Below are positions 8,204-16,134 of a DNA stretch of 64,000 bases, one piece after another. Where the stretch lies: positions 82,702 to 146,701 of the forward strand of contig CABQLM010000001.1 of NCBI GenBank assembly GCA_902465105.1, written 5' to 3'. The position numbers and the translations under genes are program-made. The DNA is from an uncultured Collinsella sp. (GTDB taxonomy: Bacteria; Actinomycetota; Coriobacteriia; Coriobacteriales; Coriobacteriaceae). The stretch's first letter is position 1. Each line of letters opens with the position of its first letter. The notes below the pieces were generated by a model. The model saw nothing but the letters and a program-made list of their open reading frames with translations. It searched no databases and had not been told where the DNA came from.

Positions 8204-8827
8204 TTACGCGTTGACAGCCATCGAGTGCCGGCCCGACTTTTCCAAGTACTCGGCAAACTTGGCCTCGTCGCCCTTGTTCTTGTACTGGAGGGCCAACAGG
8301 TACTCCAAACGGCAACCCTTAACCTTATCGTCGCCGGCCTCCTCGAGCATTCGCTCCAGCTCGGGAATGTCGTTGTGGCGCTTCAAAATCATCGTGTCGT
8401 ACATCAGCTGGCATTCGTGCGCGACTGCCTCGGCCTGGCCGCCCTCTAAGCCTTTGATCTCGTGCAGCAACTCCTTGGACTTTTTGCGGTCCTCCTGGCC
8501 CACGTAGTAGTTAAAGGCTTTGATCACCAAGTCGACGCGCTGCATTTTAGGCAAGTTGAGCCCCAGCAGCAGGTCGAACGTCTCGTCGGCGCGCTCGTGG
8601 TCCTCGCGCAGCAGATAGGAGTTCAGGCGCAGATAGTCGCGGTTGTAGCGCGGATACAGCATGCTAGTGAGTTTGCTGTCGAGCAGGCGGTCGAACTCGT
8701 CCCACTGCTTGGCGGCCATCAGCTGTTGCAGGCGCTTAAACGTGGTGCGTTTTTTGATGCTAAAGAATACCGACACAGCGATGCAGATGACAACGACGGC
8801 GGTCCAGAGTGTGCGGGAATCGGGCAT
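8204..8827 (-). CDS. Membrane-anchored TPR-like protein of unknown function
   Basis: 207 residues. One N-terminal membrane segment (about 4-22, LWTAVVVICIAVSVFFSI) is followed by a soluble all-helical part with TPR-like spacing (LQQLMAAKQWDEFDRLL, FDLLLGLNLPKMQRVDLVIKA, LEYLLALQYKNKGDEAKFAEYL). Such proteins are usually scaffolds; I cannot name a partner. The start is the ATG at 8827, preceded by AAGGA at 7 nt; a GTG at 8845 is a weaker alternative. It is transcribed toward tRNA-Leu, 31 bp away. Confidence 0.75.
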   Translation of the reverse strand: MPDSRTLWTAVVVICIAVSVFFSIKKRTTFKRLQQLMAAKQWDEFDRLLDSKLTSMLYPRYNRDYLRLNSYLLREDHERADETFDLLLGLNLPKMQRVDLVIKAFNYYVGQEDRKKSKELLHEIKGLEGGQAEAVAHECQLMYDTMILKRHNDIPELERMLEEAGDDKVKGCRLEYLLALQYKNKGDEAKFAEYLEKSGRHSMAVNA

Positions 8828-8990
8828 ATTGGGGTCCTTAGTCACTCACAAAACGAGCGGTATGACAACACGTACTAGATGTATTATACGCAGCGCGTAA
8901 GCAAACTGGCATAAAAGTGCATCGAGGCTGAGCGCCATCGCTCTCTGCGGTACACTTACCTAAAGTAAACCTCGAAGGGAGACATTACCT

Positions 8991-9278
8991 ATGAAGAAAA
9001 TCGTTTTGGCTTGCGGTGCCGGTGCTGCAACTTCCACGCTCGTTGCCCAGAAGGTCGCCAACTTGCTCGATGCCAACGGTTACGCTGACCAGTACGAGAT
9101 CGTGCAGTGCGCCATCTCCGAGGCCAAGGACTATTGCGACGACGGCGCCGACCTGCTGATCGCCACTACCGTTGCCCCCGAGGGCCTCACCTGCCCGTAT
9201 GTGAGTGGCGTGCCCTTCATGACCGGCATGAACCGCGTCGCTGCCGAGAAGGCCGTTCTCGACGTCATGGCTCAGTAG
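8991..9278 (+). CDS. PTS IIB component, galactitol (GatB)-like
   Basis: 95 residues. The phospho-accepting cysteine lies in the P-loop-like motif VLACGAGAATST, Cys8, as in GatB-type IIB proteins. The rest (ISEAKDYCDDGADLLIATTV, a C-terminal amphipathic helix) fits a small Rossmann-like IIB. It would receive phosphate from a IIA and pass it to a sugar in a IIC channel, but neither is encoded nearby. An 11-bp gap leads to a VOC-family gene, likely the same transcript. The ATG at 8991 follows GAAGGGAG. TACACT near 8951 could be its -10. Confidence 0.85.
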   Translation: MKKIVLACGAGAATSTLVAQKVANLLDANGYADQYEIVQCAISEAKDYCDDGADLLIATTVAPEGLTCPYVSGVPFMTGMNRVAAEKAVLDVMAQ

Positions 9279-9289
9279 GCGCTGCCTGC

Positions 9290-9664
9290 ATGAATGAGCA
9301 GAACGCCAATCCGGTCGAGCTCTTTGGCATGCGCGTTGCCCATGTGGGCATTAACGCCACCGACCCGGCAGACGCCCTGGAGATCGCGGAGCTGTTCTCG
9401 ACGATGATGGGCATGCCCATCATCGAGACCCCGGTTTCGTATTTTAACGATTCGCTGGTCGAGATCATGAAGCAGAACGGTCGTGGCACCAAGGGTCACA
9501 TCGGCTTTGCCGTCAACGACATCGATGCGGCCGAGAAGTGGTTTGTCGAGCGCGGGCTCGAGGTCAACGAGGAGTCGCGTGCGCTGCTACCCGACGGCGG
9601 CACCAAGCTCGTGTACTTTAAGCGCGAGTTCGCCGGCTTCGCCGTGCACCTGTGCCGCGAGTAG
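9290..9664 (+). CDS. VOC-family (glyoxalase-fold) protein
   Basis: 124 residues with the vicinal-oxygen-chelate layout: FGMRVAHVGINATDP opening strand, a beta-alpha-beta-beta-beta repeat, GHIGFAVNDIDAAEKWFVERG in the second half, and a closing FAVHLC strand. Candidate metal ligands are His in VAHVGI, His in GHIGF and the Glu/His near the C-terminus. The reaction is unknown. Small VOC proteins of this type occur next to sugar PTS or aldolase genes, and here the neighbour is the PTS IIB gene 11 bp upstream. A strong bidirectional terminator follows. Confidence 0.78.
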   Translation: MNEQNANPVELFGMRVAHVGINATDPADALEIAELFSTMMGMPIIETPVSYFNDSLVEIMKQNGRGTKGHIGFAVNDIDAAEKWFVERGLEVNEESRALLPDGGTKLVYFKREFAGFAVHLCRE

Positions 9665-9686
9665 CGCACAAGCTGCTATGGCTAGC

Positions 9687-9724
9687 AAAAAGGGATAGGG
9701 CCGCATTGCCCTATCCCTTTTTTA
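9687..9724. terminator. Bidirectional Rho-independent terminator
   Basis: AAAAAGGGATAGGGC and GCCCTATCCCTTTTTT form a perfect 15-bp stem with a 6-nt loop, A-run before and T-run after. It can serve the VOC gene on plus and read-through from the sensor kinase on minus. Confidence 0.9.
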
Positions 9725-9759
9725 TGCCGAGGGGCCGACTTTTGCGACGGTCAAAAAAC

Positions 9760-9942
9760 CGAAGTCTAATACTTTTCCGGAGAAGTGAACGAGCAGAATC
9801 GCACCTCCGAAGCATCGACATTTTGAGGGTGTCGTTTTCTGCGTTTTCGATGCTGGAATCCTGCGATTTCGCGGCCGAAAAATGCGGATGGTTCGGGGGT
9901 CCAGAAACAGGCGTTCACTTCTCGGGAAAAGTATTAGACCTC
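9760..9942. repeat. About 183-bp palindromic element, family B, copy 1
   Basis: Terminal arms (about 28 bp, ends TCTAATACTTTTCCGGAGAA and inverted TTCTCGGGAAAAGTATTAGA) enclose a centre with its own hairpin (CGACATTTTGAGGGTGTCG). It resembles 14725-14909 along its whole length, in the same orientation. Size, inverted ends and intergenic position are MITE-like. It lies between a terminator and the stop of the sensor kinase gene. Confidence 0.88.
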
Positions 9943-9961
9943 GATTCACGAGGGGGCATCC

Positions 9962-11257
9962 CTACCGCGGCAGGCGAATCGTAAAGCGGCTGCCGACGCC
10001 CTCGACTGAGGTCACGCCAATGACACCGCCATGGTTATCGACGATCCACTTGGCAATGGCAAGCCCCAGACCAGAGCCCTGCGCGCCAGAGTCGCGCGCG
10101 TTGTCGGCGCGGTAGAACCGTTCAAACGCGTGAGCTGCGGATTCCTGGTTCATGCCAATGCCTTCGTCCTCAACACTTATGTCGATTGTGCCCGTGCCCA
10201 CATCGGGCGTTATGCCAAACGTGACGGTCGTTCCTGCGTCCGAATACTTGGCGGCGTTTTGCACGATCACGCGCAGAGCCTGCTTCACGAGTGCCACGTC
10301 GACAGACGCGTCACAGTGTGGGTCGCTGACAAGCGCGGTGTCGTACACCAGTTGATACGTGTGCCCGGCATCGATCATCCGCGATTCTTCGCAGACCTCG
10401 CCGACGAGCGCTGCCAGATTGGTATCCACACGATGCAGCGCGGTGCGGCCGGCATCGCCGCGTGCCAAAAACAGCAGTTGTTCTACGAGCTCCTGCATGT
10501 GCTCGCTTTCGGCCTTGAGCGAGGCGATGGATTCCGCTAGCACGGCCGGGTCGTCCTTACCCCAGCGGTCGAGCATGTTTACATAGCCCTGAATCACCGC
10601 GATGGGCGTGCGCAGCTCGTGGCTTGCATCGTTGACAAAGCGCATCTGCTGCAGCTTGGCCTCTTGCATCTGACGCAGTAGACGGTTGAGTGCGACCTCG
10701 ATGCTCGCCAAGTCGGCGTCGCCAGTGGTGACGCTCGGCGAGTCGACGCTTGCTCGCTCGATGGCCTGCTCCAACGTTTCCATCTTGCCTCCGGAGAGCT
10801 GCATGCGGCCGAGCTCGTCCACGCGTAAGGCCAGGTCGTTGAGCGGTGCCATGGTGCGGCGTACGCGTCGGGCGCCGCCGAGCATGTTGAGCACGCTGAT
10901 GATCTGCCAACCCACAACGACAAGGTAGAGAGGCCATAGCGTGACGAGGTCCTGCGCGAGGGGGAAGGTCTTGGTGGTACGCACAAGCTCGACAGTATAG
11001 GTGAGCGTTGCCAGGTCCCAGCCGCGCGCGGGCGTCAGTGACATGCCGTGAACGGTGGCGCCGGGGATCCATCCTGCGGTAAACGTGCCGTCGGGCAGCG
11101 TCTGGTTGTATCCATAGACGAGGATCGCCGCCGCAATCACTACCAGCAACAGATCGAGCCAGACGTAGCTCATCAGGCGGCGCCACATATAGCTCCAGTT
11201 GATGGCGCGGGCGATGGAAGTGACGCGCTTGGTCTCGGTGTTACGCGCGACAGACAT
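9962..11257 (-). CDS. Sensor histidine kinase (OmpR-class two-component system)
   Basis: 431 residues. Two membrane segments (about 28-48 and 100-122) flank a short extracytoplasmic loop of about 50 residues. A HAMP-like linker leads to the HisKA box NDASHELRTPIAV, then N box (VIVQNAAKYS), G1 (DEGIGM), F box (FERFYRAD) and G2 (GSGLGLAI). It phosphorylates the regulator encoded just upstream. The start at 11257 overlaps the regulator's 3' end by 17 bp, so translation is probably coupled. The frame is open further upstream, but only as a shadow of the regulator. The signal sensed is not evident. Confidence 0.93.
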   Translation of the reverse strand: MSVARNTETKRVTSIARAINWSYMWRRLMSYVWLDLLLVVIAAAILVYGYNQTLPDGTFTAGWIPGATVHGMSLTPARGWDLATLTYTVELVRTTKTFPLAQDLVTLWPLYLVVVGWQIISVLNMLGGARRVRRTMAPLNDLALRVDELGRMQLSGGKMETLEQAIERASVDSPSVTTGDADLASIEVALNRLLRQMQEAKLQQMRFVNDASHELRTPIAVIQGYVNMLDRWGKDDPAVLAESIASLKAESEHMQELVEQLLFLARGDAGRTALHRVDTNLAALVGEVCEESRMIDAGHTYQLVYDTALVSDPHCDASVDVALVKQALRVIVQNAAKYSDAGTTVTFGITPDVGTGTIDISVEDEGIGMNQESAAHAFERFYRADNARDSGAQGSGLGLAIAKWIVDNHGGVIGVTSVEGVGSRFTIRLPR

Positions 11258-12026
11258 AGCCCACCCCGCGCACGGTTTGGATGATGCGGGCACCGCCAGC
11301 ATCTTCGATCTTGGCGCGCAGGTGCGCAATGTGTACGTCGACGTTGTTGGTGTCGCCCACGTATTCGTAACCGAGCGCCTCGTGCGCGATGCGCTCACGC
11401 GTGAGCACGGTTTCGGCATGCGCCATAAGCAGGGCGAGGACGTCGAACTCGCGGGCGGTCAGCACGATGGGTGAGCCGCCGACCATAACCTCGCGGCGGC
11501 CGGGGTCGAGCGCGACCGAGTCAATGGTGAGCGCGGCGGGGGAGGGCGAGGCGGAAGCCCGGGTCGAGTCGCTGGCCGGGGGCATCGCAGTGGCGCCGAC
11601 ACTCGCGCCGTCCGACGTGCCCTCCCCGGCACCGACGCTGCCAACGCCCGAAGCCGCCCGTACGGCCTCCGCGCGCTTCAACGCCACGCGGATCCGTGCG
11701 AACAGTTCCTCAATCGCAAACGGCTTGGTCAGATAGTCATCGGCACCGGCGTCAAGCCCCGCCACCTTGTCCATCACGGCATCGCGCGCGGTGACCATAA
11801 TCACCGGCACATCCTTGTGCTTGCGGATACGCCGTAGGACCTCCATGCCGTTGAGCTGCGGCAACAGCACGTCGAGCAGAATCAAGTCGTAGTCGCGCTT
11901 TAGCGCCAGGTCCACGGCGGTGCGGCCGTCGGCGGCGTGCTCAACCTGGTAGCCCTCGTGCTCCAGCTCGAGCGTCACAAAGCGGGCGATTTTCTCCTCG
12001 TCCTCTACGATCAGGATTCGTGCCAT
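11241..12026 (-). CDS. OmpR/PhoB-family response regulator
   Basis: 261 residues. The receiver domain (1-118) has the acidic pair in VEDEE, phospho-acceptor Asp52 (LILLDVLLP), Thr in VTARD and Lys in DYLTKPF. A winged-helix domain (about 168-261) ends in the usual RTVRGVGY motif. The two are joined by an unusually long Gly/Ala/Ser/Pro linker (about 122-167), roughly 40 residues more than normal. It pairs with the overlapping downstream kinase. The target genes are unknown. Confidence 0.94.
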   Translation of the reverse strand: MARILIVEDEEKIARFVTLELEHEGYQVEHAADGRTAVDLALKRDYDLILLDVLLPQLNGMEVLRRIRKHKDVPVIMVTARDAVMDKVAGLDAGADDYLTKPFAIEELFARIRVALKRAEAVRAASGVGSVGAGEGTSDGASVGATAMPPASDSTRASASPSPAALTIDSVALDPGRREVMVGGSPIVLTAREFDVLALLMAHAETVLTRERIAHEALGYEYVGDTNNVDVHIAHLRAKIEDAGGARIIQTVRGVGYVCRA

Positions 12027-12044
12027 ACGTGCCCCCGTCTGCGA

Positions 12045-12587
12045 TTACTTGTCGTCGTTCAGATTTTGCTTGATGCCGTCCGCGGCGTCGGCGGCGTGAT
12101 CCATCAGGTTGTTGATGCTGCCGGGCACGTCGCCGTCGCTGTCGATGCGGTAGCGCATGCCAAAGAACAGGCCAATCAACATCAGCCATATCGTGGCGCC
12201 CCAGGCAAACAGGGCGACGATGGGGATCAGGATGGGAATGTTGAGGATGATGGCGTCGCGGCGCGTGGCGACAAACTTGGTCTCCAGGCTCAGGCGGAAG
12301 AGCTTTTTGAGGTACTCCCACACGCTGTCCATCTTCTTGGAGAAGTCGGTCTTTTCGCTCGACTTTTCGTAGGCGGCCTGCGCGGCGACCATCTCGGCCG
12401 AGGGCTCGTCGACCGGCGCGGACTCGGTGGCGGCGTGCGCCGATGTGGTCTGTGTCTTGCCCTGCGACTCGAGCCAAATGATGGCGTCCAGAACGTTGCC
12501 GTCGGCGGCGTCGAGCGCGGCTTTGGCATCGGTGTAGCTCACGTTGCACTTGGTGCGGATGGTTTCAACTTTTTCGAGGTCGTCCAT
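12045..12587 (-). CDS. DUF4342-type protein with N-terminal UBA-like domain
   Basis: 180 residues. The N-terminus (about 5-42) is a UBA/TS-N-like three-helix module (VSYTDAKAALDAADGNVLDAIIWLE). An acidic linker follows, then a basic segment (about 90-115) and two closely spaced membrane helices (about 117-150). The middle and C-terminus match the DUF4342 pattern. Function is unknown. AAAGGACAGG precedes the ATG. It lies 18 bp upstream of the response regulator on the same strand, so the three genes probably form one operon. Confidence 0.8.
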   Translation of the reverse strand: MDDLEKVETIRTKCNVSYTDAKAALDAADGNVLDAIIWLESQGKTQTTSAHAATESAPVDEPSAEMVAAQAAYEKSSEKTDFSKKMDSVWEYLKKLFRLSLETKFVATRRDAIILNIPILIPIVALFAWGATIWLMLIGLFFGMRYRIDSDGDVPGSINNLMDHAADAADGIKQNLNDDK

Positions 12588-12967
12588 GACCTGTCCTTTC
12601 GTTCGATGGGCGCGACGCCAGGCGATCTGCCCGGGTGCGAGCGTTGCGTTCGGCGGCCTGCGTTGCGCGGCGCCACTCCGCCCTTGGTCGAACTCTATAG
12701 TGCAGGTAATAGATTAAGCGATTCTTGAGCCAAGATTAATGTTGGATGAGTTTTTGCGTGGCGGTGGGGAAGGCTGTCCTTCTGGGCAAACGTGCACGGG
12801 GCGCTCGGGGCCCAGGGGTAAATTTGTGTCCGTGCAGCGAGATATACTTTTAATCATATTGAGGGGTGTGACAGGACAAGGTTGCCCGGCGCCCGTGAAA
12901 TCAGAGGGGTCGCCGTGCCGCATGGCGCAAACGAGCGGGACCCTGGCGCAAATAGGGGGGGTCATAA
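12588..12967. other. 380-bp divergent intergenic region
   Basis: Lies between the DUF4342 gene (minus) and a metallophosphoesterase gene (plus). TATACT near 12842 is a possible -10 for the plus-strand gene. The short phrase TGGCGCAAA occurs twice just before it (about 12922 and 12944). I see no RNA gene, riboswitch or terminator. Confidence 0.4.
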
Positions 12968-13729
12968 GTGCATATCTACGCTATGAGTGACATTCACGGG
13001 TGCTTGGACGCCTTTAAGGCATCGCTTTCCACCGTCGACCTCGATGCCGAGGATTCTAAGCTGATCCTGCTGGGTGACTACTGCGACCGAGGTCCCGATT
13101 CGCTTGGGGTCTTTGAACTCGTTATGGACTTGCAAAAACGTTACGGCAATCGCGTCGTGGCACTGCGTGGCAACCATGAGGAGATGCTCCTCGAGTACAT
13201 TGATGAGGCGAAGGACCCCAATTTCACGCAGGCATGGATACTTGCTGACAGCAATTTGGCAACGGCCAAGAGTTTCCTGGATGTCGAGGCATTTAAGCAC
13301 GTTAAGCACCTTTTGAGGCTCAGGAAGTTCGAGGAGGCCTACGGCTTTACGGTTGAGCGTATAAAAGCCGAGCACGCGGACGTCATCGCGTGGGTTCGCA
13401 AACTCCCTTACTTTTACGAGAGCCCCTTTGGTCAGGTCTTTGTGCACGCCGGCGTTGACGAGGAAGCCGGCGAGTATTGGAAGGTCGGCACGCCTGACGA
13501 GTCGTTTACCATGATGCCGCCCGAGTACGTGGGGTGTAAGTTCTACCTGGACGTTATCGCCGGGCATGTCAATACCGAAGCGGCTTCGGGCATCGCAGGC
13601 TACCACGGTATCTGGCATGACGGGGCCAGCCATTACTACATTGACGGGAACGTCATGAAGAACGGCGAGGTCGCGGTACTGAGCTACGACTCGGAGGCAG
13701 GGAAGTACAGCGGGCCGGGGCTGGAGTAG
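12968..13729 (+). CDS. PPP-type metallophosphoesterase (Ser/Thr phosphatase-like)
   Basis: 253 residues. All metal motifs of the PPP/calcineurin fold are intact: SDIHG, GDYCDRG, RGNHEEM, FVHAGVD and AGHVNTEA. Related bacterial enzymes include PrpA/PrpE-like protein phosphatases and ApaH-like dinucleotide hydrolases; the sequence does not settle which. The start is GTG at 12968 after AGGGGGGTC. A helical insert between the GNHE and VHAG motifs (about residues 75-150) is larger than in minimal phosphatases. It opens a small accessory-looking patch. Confidence 0.85.
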   Translation: MHIYAMSDIHGCLDAFKASLSTVDLDAEDSKLILLGDYCDRGPDSLGVFELVMDLQKRYGNRVVALRGNHEEMLLEYIDEAKDPNFTQAWILADSNLATAKSFLDVEAFKHVKHLLRLRKFEEAYGFTVERIKAEHADVIAWVRKLPYFYESPFGQVFVHAGVDEEAGEYWKVGTPDESFTMMPPEYVGCKFYLDVIAGHVNTEAASGIAGYHGIWHDGASHYYIDGNVMKNGEVAVLSYDSEAGKYSGPGLE

Positions 13730-13761
13730 GTTTTGCGTGCCTGATGTGTGGCCGGCCTCGT

Positions 13762-14592
13762 TTACTTGGCTTCCTGCTTGACCAGCGCATCCTTTATCCA
13801 AGTCATCATGGGCTCGGAGGTGTAGTCTCTGCCTCTGATTACATTTAGCGAGAGACTGCTCTTTAACTGCAGTTTCCCCTCGCTTAAATCTCCTTTATCG
13901 TATGAACTGAGGTACGGATAAAGGTAATGGTATTCGTGGTGTTCACTGCTTAGGGCGTGGGCAACATCAAGGTAAGCAAGCATGGAGATGAGCACATGCC
14001 ACTGCTGATTTAGATTGTCATGTGTGCTGCCGAAAAAGGGCTTAAGGGGGTCGACTCGCGCGATTGTATTGCCGCTGTCATCAAACTGGTAGTGGTAATA
14101 CCCCTGCTCGTCGGGACGGTCCTTGAGTCTGAGCTTGAGCGCACAGTAGAACGCAATGTTCCCTGGCAGGTCTTTTTTGCTAGTTTCCGTCAAATCGCCC
14201 CGCCAAACCCCTAGGCGTATTTTTAGTTTGGAGTGGAGCTCGTCATGTTCGAGGAGCTTTTCGCGGGCATTTTCGAGCAGCCTCTCATTTTGCTCTTTAA
14301 GGGACAAATCGGTGTTGCTGATTACGGGAGCGGCAACGCGTTCAAGGGTCTTTTTGATTTCATCAATCTTATCGTCGTTGAGCTCATTCAAGGCACATAT
14401 GGTTTGACCTAGTCTATAAGCGCTATCAACATCGCAGTTTCCAGAAGTGTTATTGCAAGGATCGTTGCACCATTCAATAAAGTCCTTGATGCCTATCTGC
14501 TCGGTGCAAAAGGTTCCGGAGGCAGAAGTGCTGTGGGAACGGTTGAAAAAGTCTTGAACATCGTTCAAATCGGCAAGCTTGTCTTCGTCCAT
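13762..14592 (-). CDS. Unrecognised protein, lower GC than neighbours
   Basis: 276 residues, no family recognised. It is soluble and mainly helical, with a Cys-containing segment (FCTEQIGIKDFIEWCNDPC) near residue 28 and a Glu/Lys-rich coiled-coil-like stretch (about 70-125). A C-terminal half rich in Tyr, His and Ser follows (HHEYHYLYPYLSSYDKG). AAAGGA lies at a good distance from the ATG. Its DNA is noticeably more AT-rich and uses more A/T-ending codons than flanking genes, which suggests recent acquisition. It is convergent with the phosphatase gene and flanked upstream by the family B palindrome. Confidence 0.6.
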   Translation of the reverse strand: MDEDKLADLNDVQDFFNRSHSTSASGTFCTEQIGIKDFIEWCNDPCNNTSGNCDVDSAYRLGQTICALNELNDDKIDEIKKTLERVAAPVISNTDLSLKEQNERLLENAREKLLEHDELHSKLKIRLGVWRGDLTETSKKDLPGNIAFYCALKLRLKDRPDEQGYYHYQFDDSGNTIARVDPLKPFFGSTHDNLNQQWHVLISMLAYLDVAHALSSEHHEYHYLYPYLSSYDKGDLSEGKLQLKSSLSLNVIRGRDYTSEPMMTWIKDALVKQEAK

Positions 14593-14724
14593 ATCTGGAT
14601 TCCTTTCTCATCAGGAAACATGCCTCATTATAGGCATGCTCGCAGCCGCAGCGGTTAGGGGTGCCAGCGGATAGCTGGGGGTTCCAGCGAAGGAAAGAAG
14701 CGGGTCCCCAGGGCATTCAAGATT

Positions 14725-14909
14725 CGAGGTTTAATACTTTTCCCGAGAAGTGAACGAGCTAAAACGGACCCCCGAAGCATCGACACTTTAGAGGTGTCGT
14801 TCCCTGCGGTTTCAATGCTGAAATCCCACGATTATGCCGCCGAAAAATGCGGATGTTTCAGGGGTCCAAAAACAGCCGTTCACTTCTCGGGAAAAGTATT
14901 AAACCTCGA
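14725..14909. repeat. 185-bp palindromic element, family B, copy 2
   Basis: Perfect arms of about 32 bp (outer part CGAGGTTTAATACTTTTCCC, inverted at 14878-14909) enclose a centre similar to 9760-9942, including a GACACTTTAGAGGTGTC hairpin. Second-order pairing extends inward (CGGACCCCCGAAGCATC against GATGTTTCAGGGGTCC). It lies in the 476-bp gap 14593-15068, which otherwise holds no gene that I recognise. Confidence 0.92.
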
Positions 14910-15068
14910 TAGCAGGGGGCGGTGGGCCGATGCAAAACGGCGTCAAGGGTTGGTCGAGCAGGCGGTTTCTCTATTGATGTCCGCACGACATGGGGCACTT
15001 CCCCTGTCGATCCGTTCTGTCGCGGCGGCATGTACCCAAACAACGATTCTCTAAGGAGTTCGATATTG

Positions 15069-15308
15069 ATGAGTGACAACACCAAGCATCTCGCAAAGAA
15101 GTGCGTCAAGGACGTGGGGCCGTGCCTCGCGCTGTGCCTTGCCGGCGCAGCGGTCGCGCTGCTGGCTGTTCTGGGGCCGTTCGACGTGCTCCGAAGTGCC
15201 GTCTCTCTGCACGTTTGCATGGCCCTTGCCGGCGCCATGATGACCGGCGGCGTGCTCGATCTGGTTTTTTGGGTGCTTGACCCGTTTGGATGGAAGAACG
15301 AGGGGTAA
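15069..15308 (+). CDS. Small two-helix membrane protein, unknown
   Basis: 79 residues with two predicted membrane helices (about 17-37, CLALCLAGAAVALLAVLGPF, and 46-68) and a short charged C-terminus (WKNEG). No family recognised. AAGGAG sits 11 nt before the ATG, with an in-frame TTG at 15066 as an alternative. Family B palindrome DNA lies upstream and a metallophosphoesterase gene follows after 85 bp. Confidence 0.6.
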   Translation: MSDNTKHLAKKCVKDVGPCLALCLAGAAVALLAVLGPFDVLRSAVSLHVCMALAGAMMTGGVLDLVFWVLDPFGWKNEG

Positions 15309-15393
15309 GCCCTAAGGGATGGAAGGGCTGGAACGGTTGGCTTAGTGATCGTGCAGAATGCGGGATAGCGACTTACAGGGAAGCGGTGATCCG

Positions 15394-16119
15394 ATGACGG
15401 TCTATGTGACGGGCGATATTCACGGTGGCGTCGACATGCAAAAGCTGCGCAACTGGGATCTTGGGGATGGTCTGACGAGTGACGACTATCTCATCGTCGC
15501 CGGCGACTTTGGCTTTCCGTGGGATTTCTCTGCCGAGGAGTGCGCCGATATCGCCTGGCTGGAATCGCGTCCCTATACCGTGCTGTTCGTCGACGGCAAC
15601 CACGAGCGTTTCGATCACTGGGCGGAGCGACCCATGGAGTTGTGGCACGGTGGGCTGACGCAGCGCCTGTCGGATACCTCTCCCATACGGCGCCTGACGC
15701 GCGGCGAGGTTTTTGAGCTCGATGGCTCAGCGATCTTTACCATGGGCGGCGCCACGAGCGTGGACAAAGAGTACCGCATTCCCTATTCCAGCTGGTGGCC
15801 GCAGGAGTTGCCGGGCGAGCGCAACTTTGAGGAGGCACGGGCAAAGCTCGACAGCGTGGGTTGGAAGGTCGACTACGTAATCACCCACACCTGCTCTACG
15901 CGCATGCTTTCGCCCACGCTCTATCCGACACCCGGCTGGAATTGCCCCGCCATTGATTGGCTTACGGCATTTTTCGATGAGCTGGAAGATCGCTTGGACT
16001 ACAAGCGCTGGTACTACGGCCATTTTCATCGCGACGCCAACCCGGCCGAGCGCCATACCGTGCTCTACGACTGTATCGTTCGCCTGGGCGACGAACTCCA
16101 GCCCTGGGATGTTGCGTAG
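15394..16119 (+). CDS. Calcineurin-like metallophosphoesterase
   Basis: 241 residues. Motifs in order: TGDIHGGVD, AGDFGFPWD (no DRG triplet, unlike PPP enzymes), DGNHERFD, ITHTCST and YGHFHRD. This pattern is that of small bacterial and phage phosphoesterases of unknown substrate. I use the ATG at 15394, since the DNA upstream adds a 12-residue extension without similarity. It is the third enzyme of this fold within 13 kb, but the three are not close homologues. It is convergent with gluQRS, 15 bp apart. Confidence 0.83.
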   Translation: MTVYVTGDIHGGVDMQKLRNWDLGDGLTSDDYLIVAGDFGFPWDFSAEECADIAWLESRPYTVLFVDGNHERFDHWAERPMELWHGGLTQRLSDTSPIRRLTRGEVFELDGSAIFTMGGATSVDKEYRIPYSSWWPQELPGERNFEEARAKLDSVGWKVDYVITHTCSTRMLSPTLYPTPGWNCPAIDWLTAFFDELEDRLDYKRWYYGHFHRDANPAERHTVLYDCIVRLGDELQPWDVA

Positions 16120-16134
16120 CGGCAAGGCGTTTGG

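Noticed and set aside
12968..16119. The two metallophosphoesterases as a duplicated pair
   Set aside because: Their motif sets differ (GDYCDRG against GDFGFPWD) and overall similarity is low, so they are separate families.
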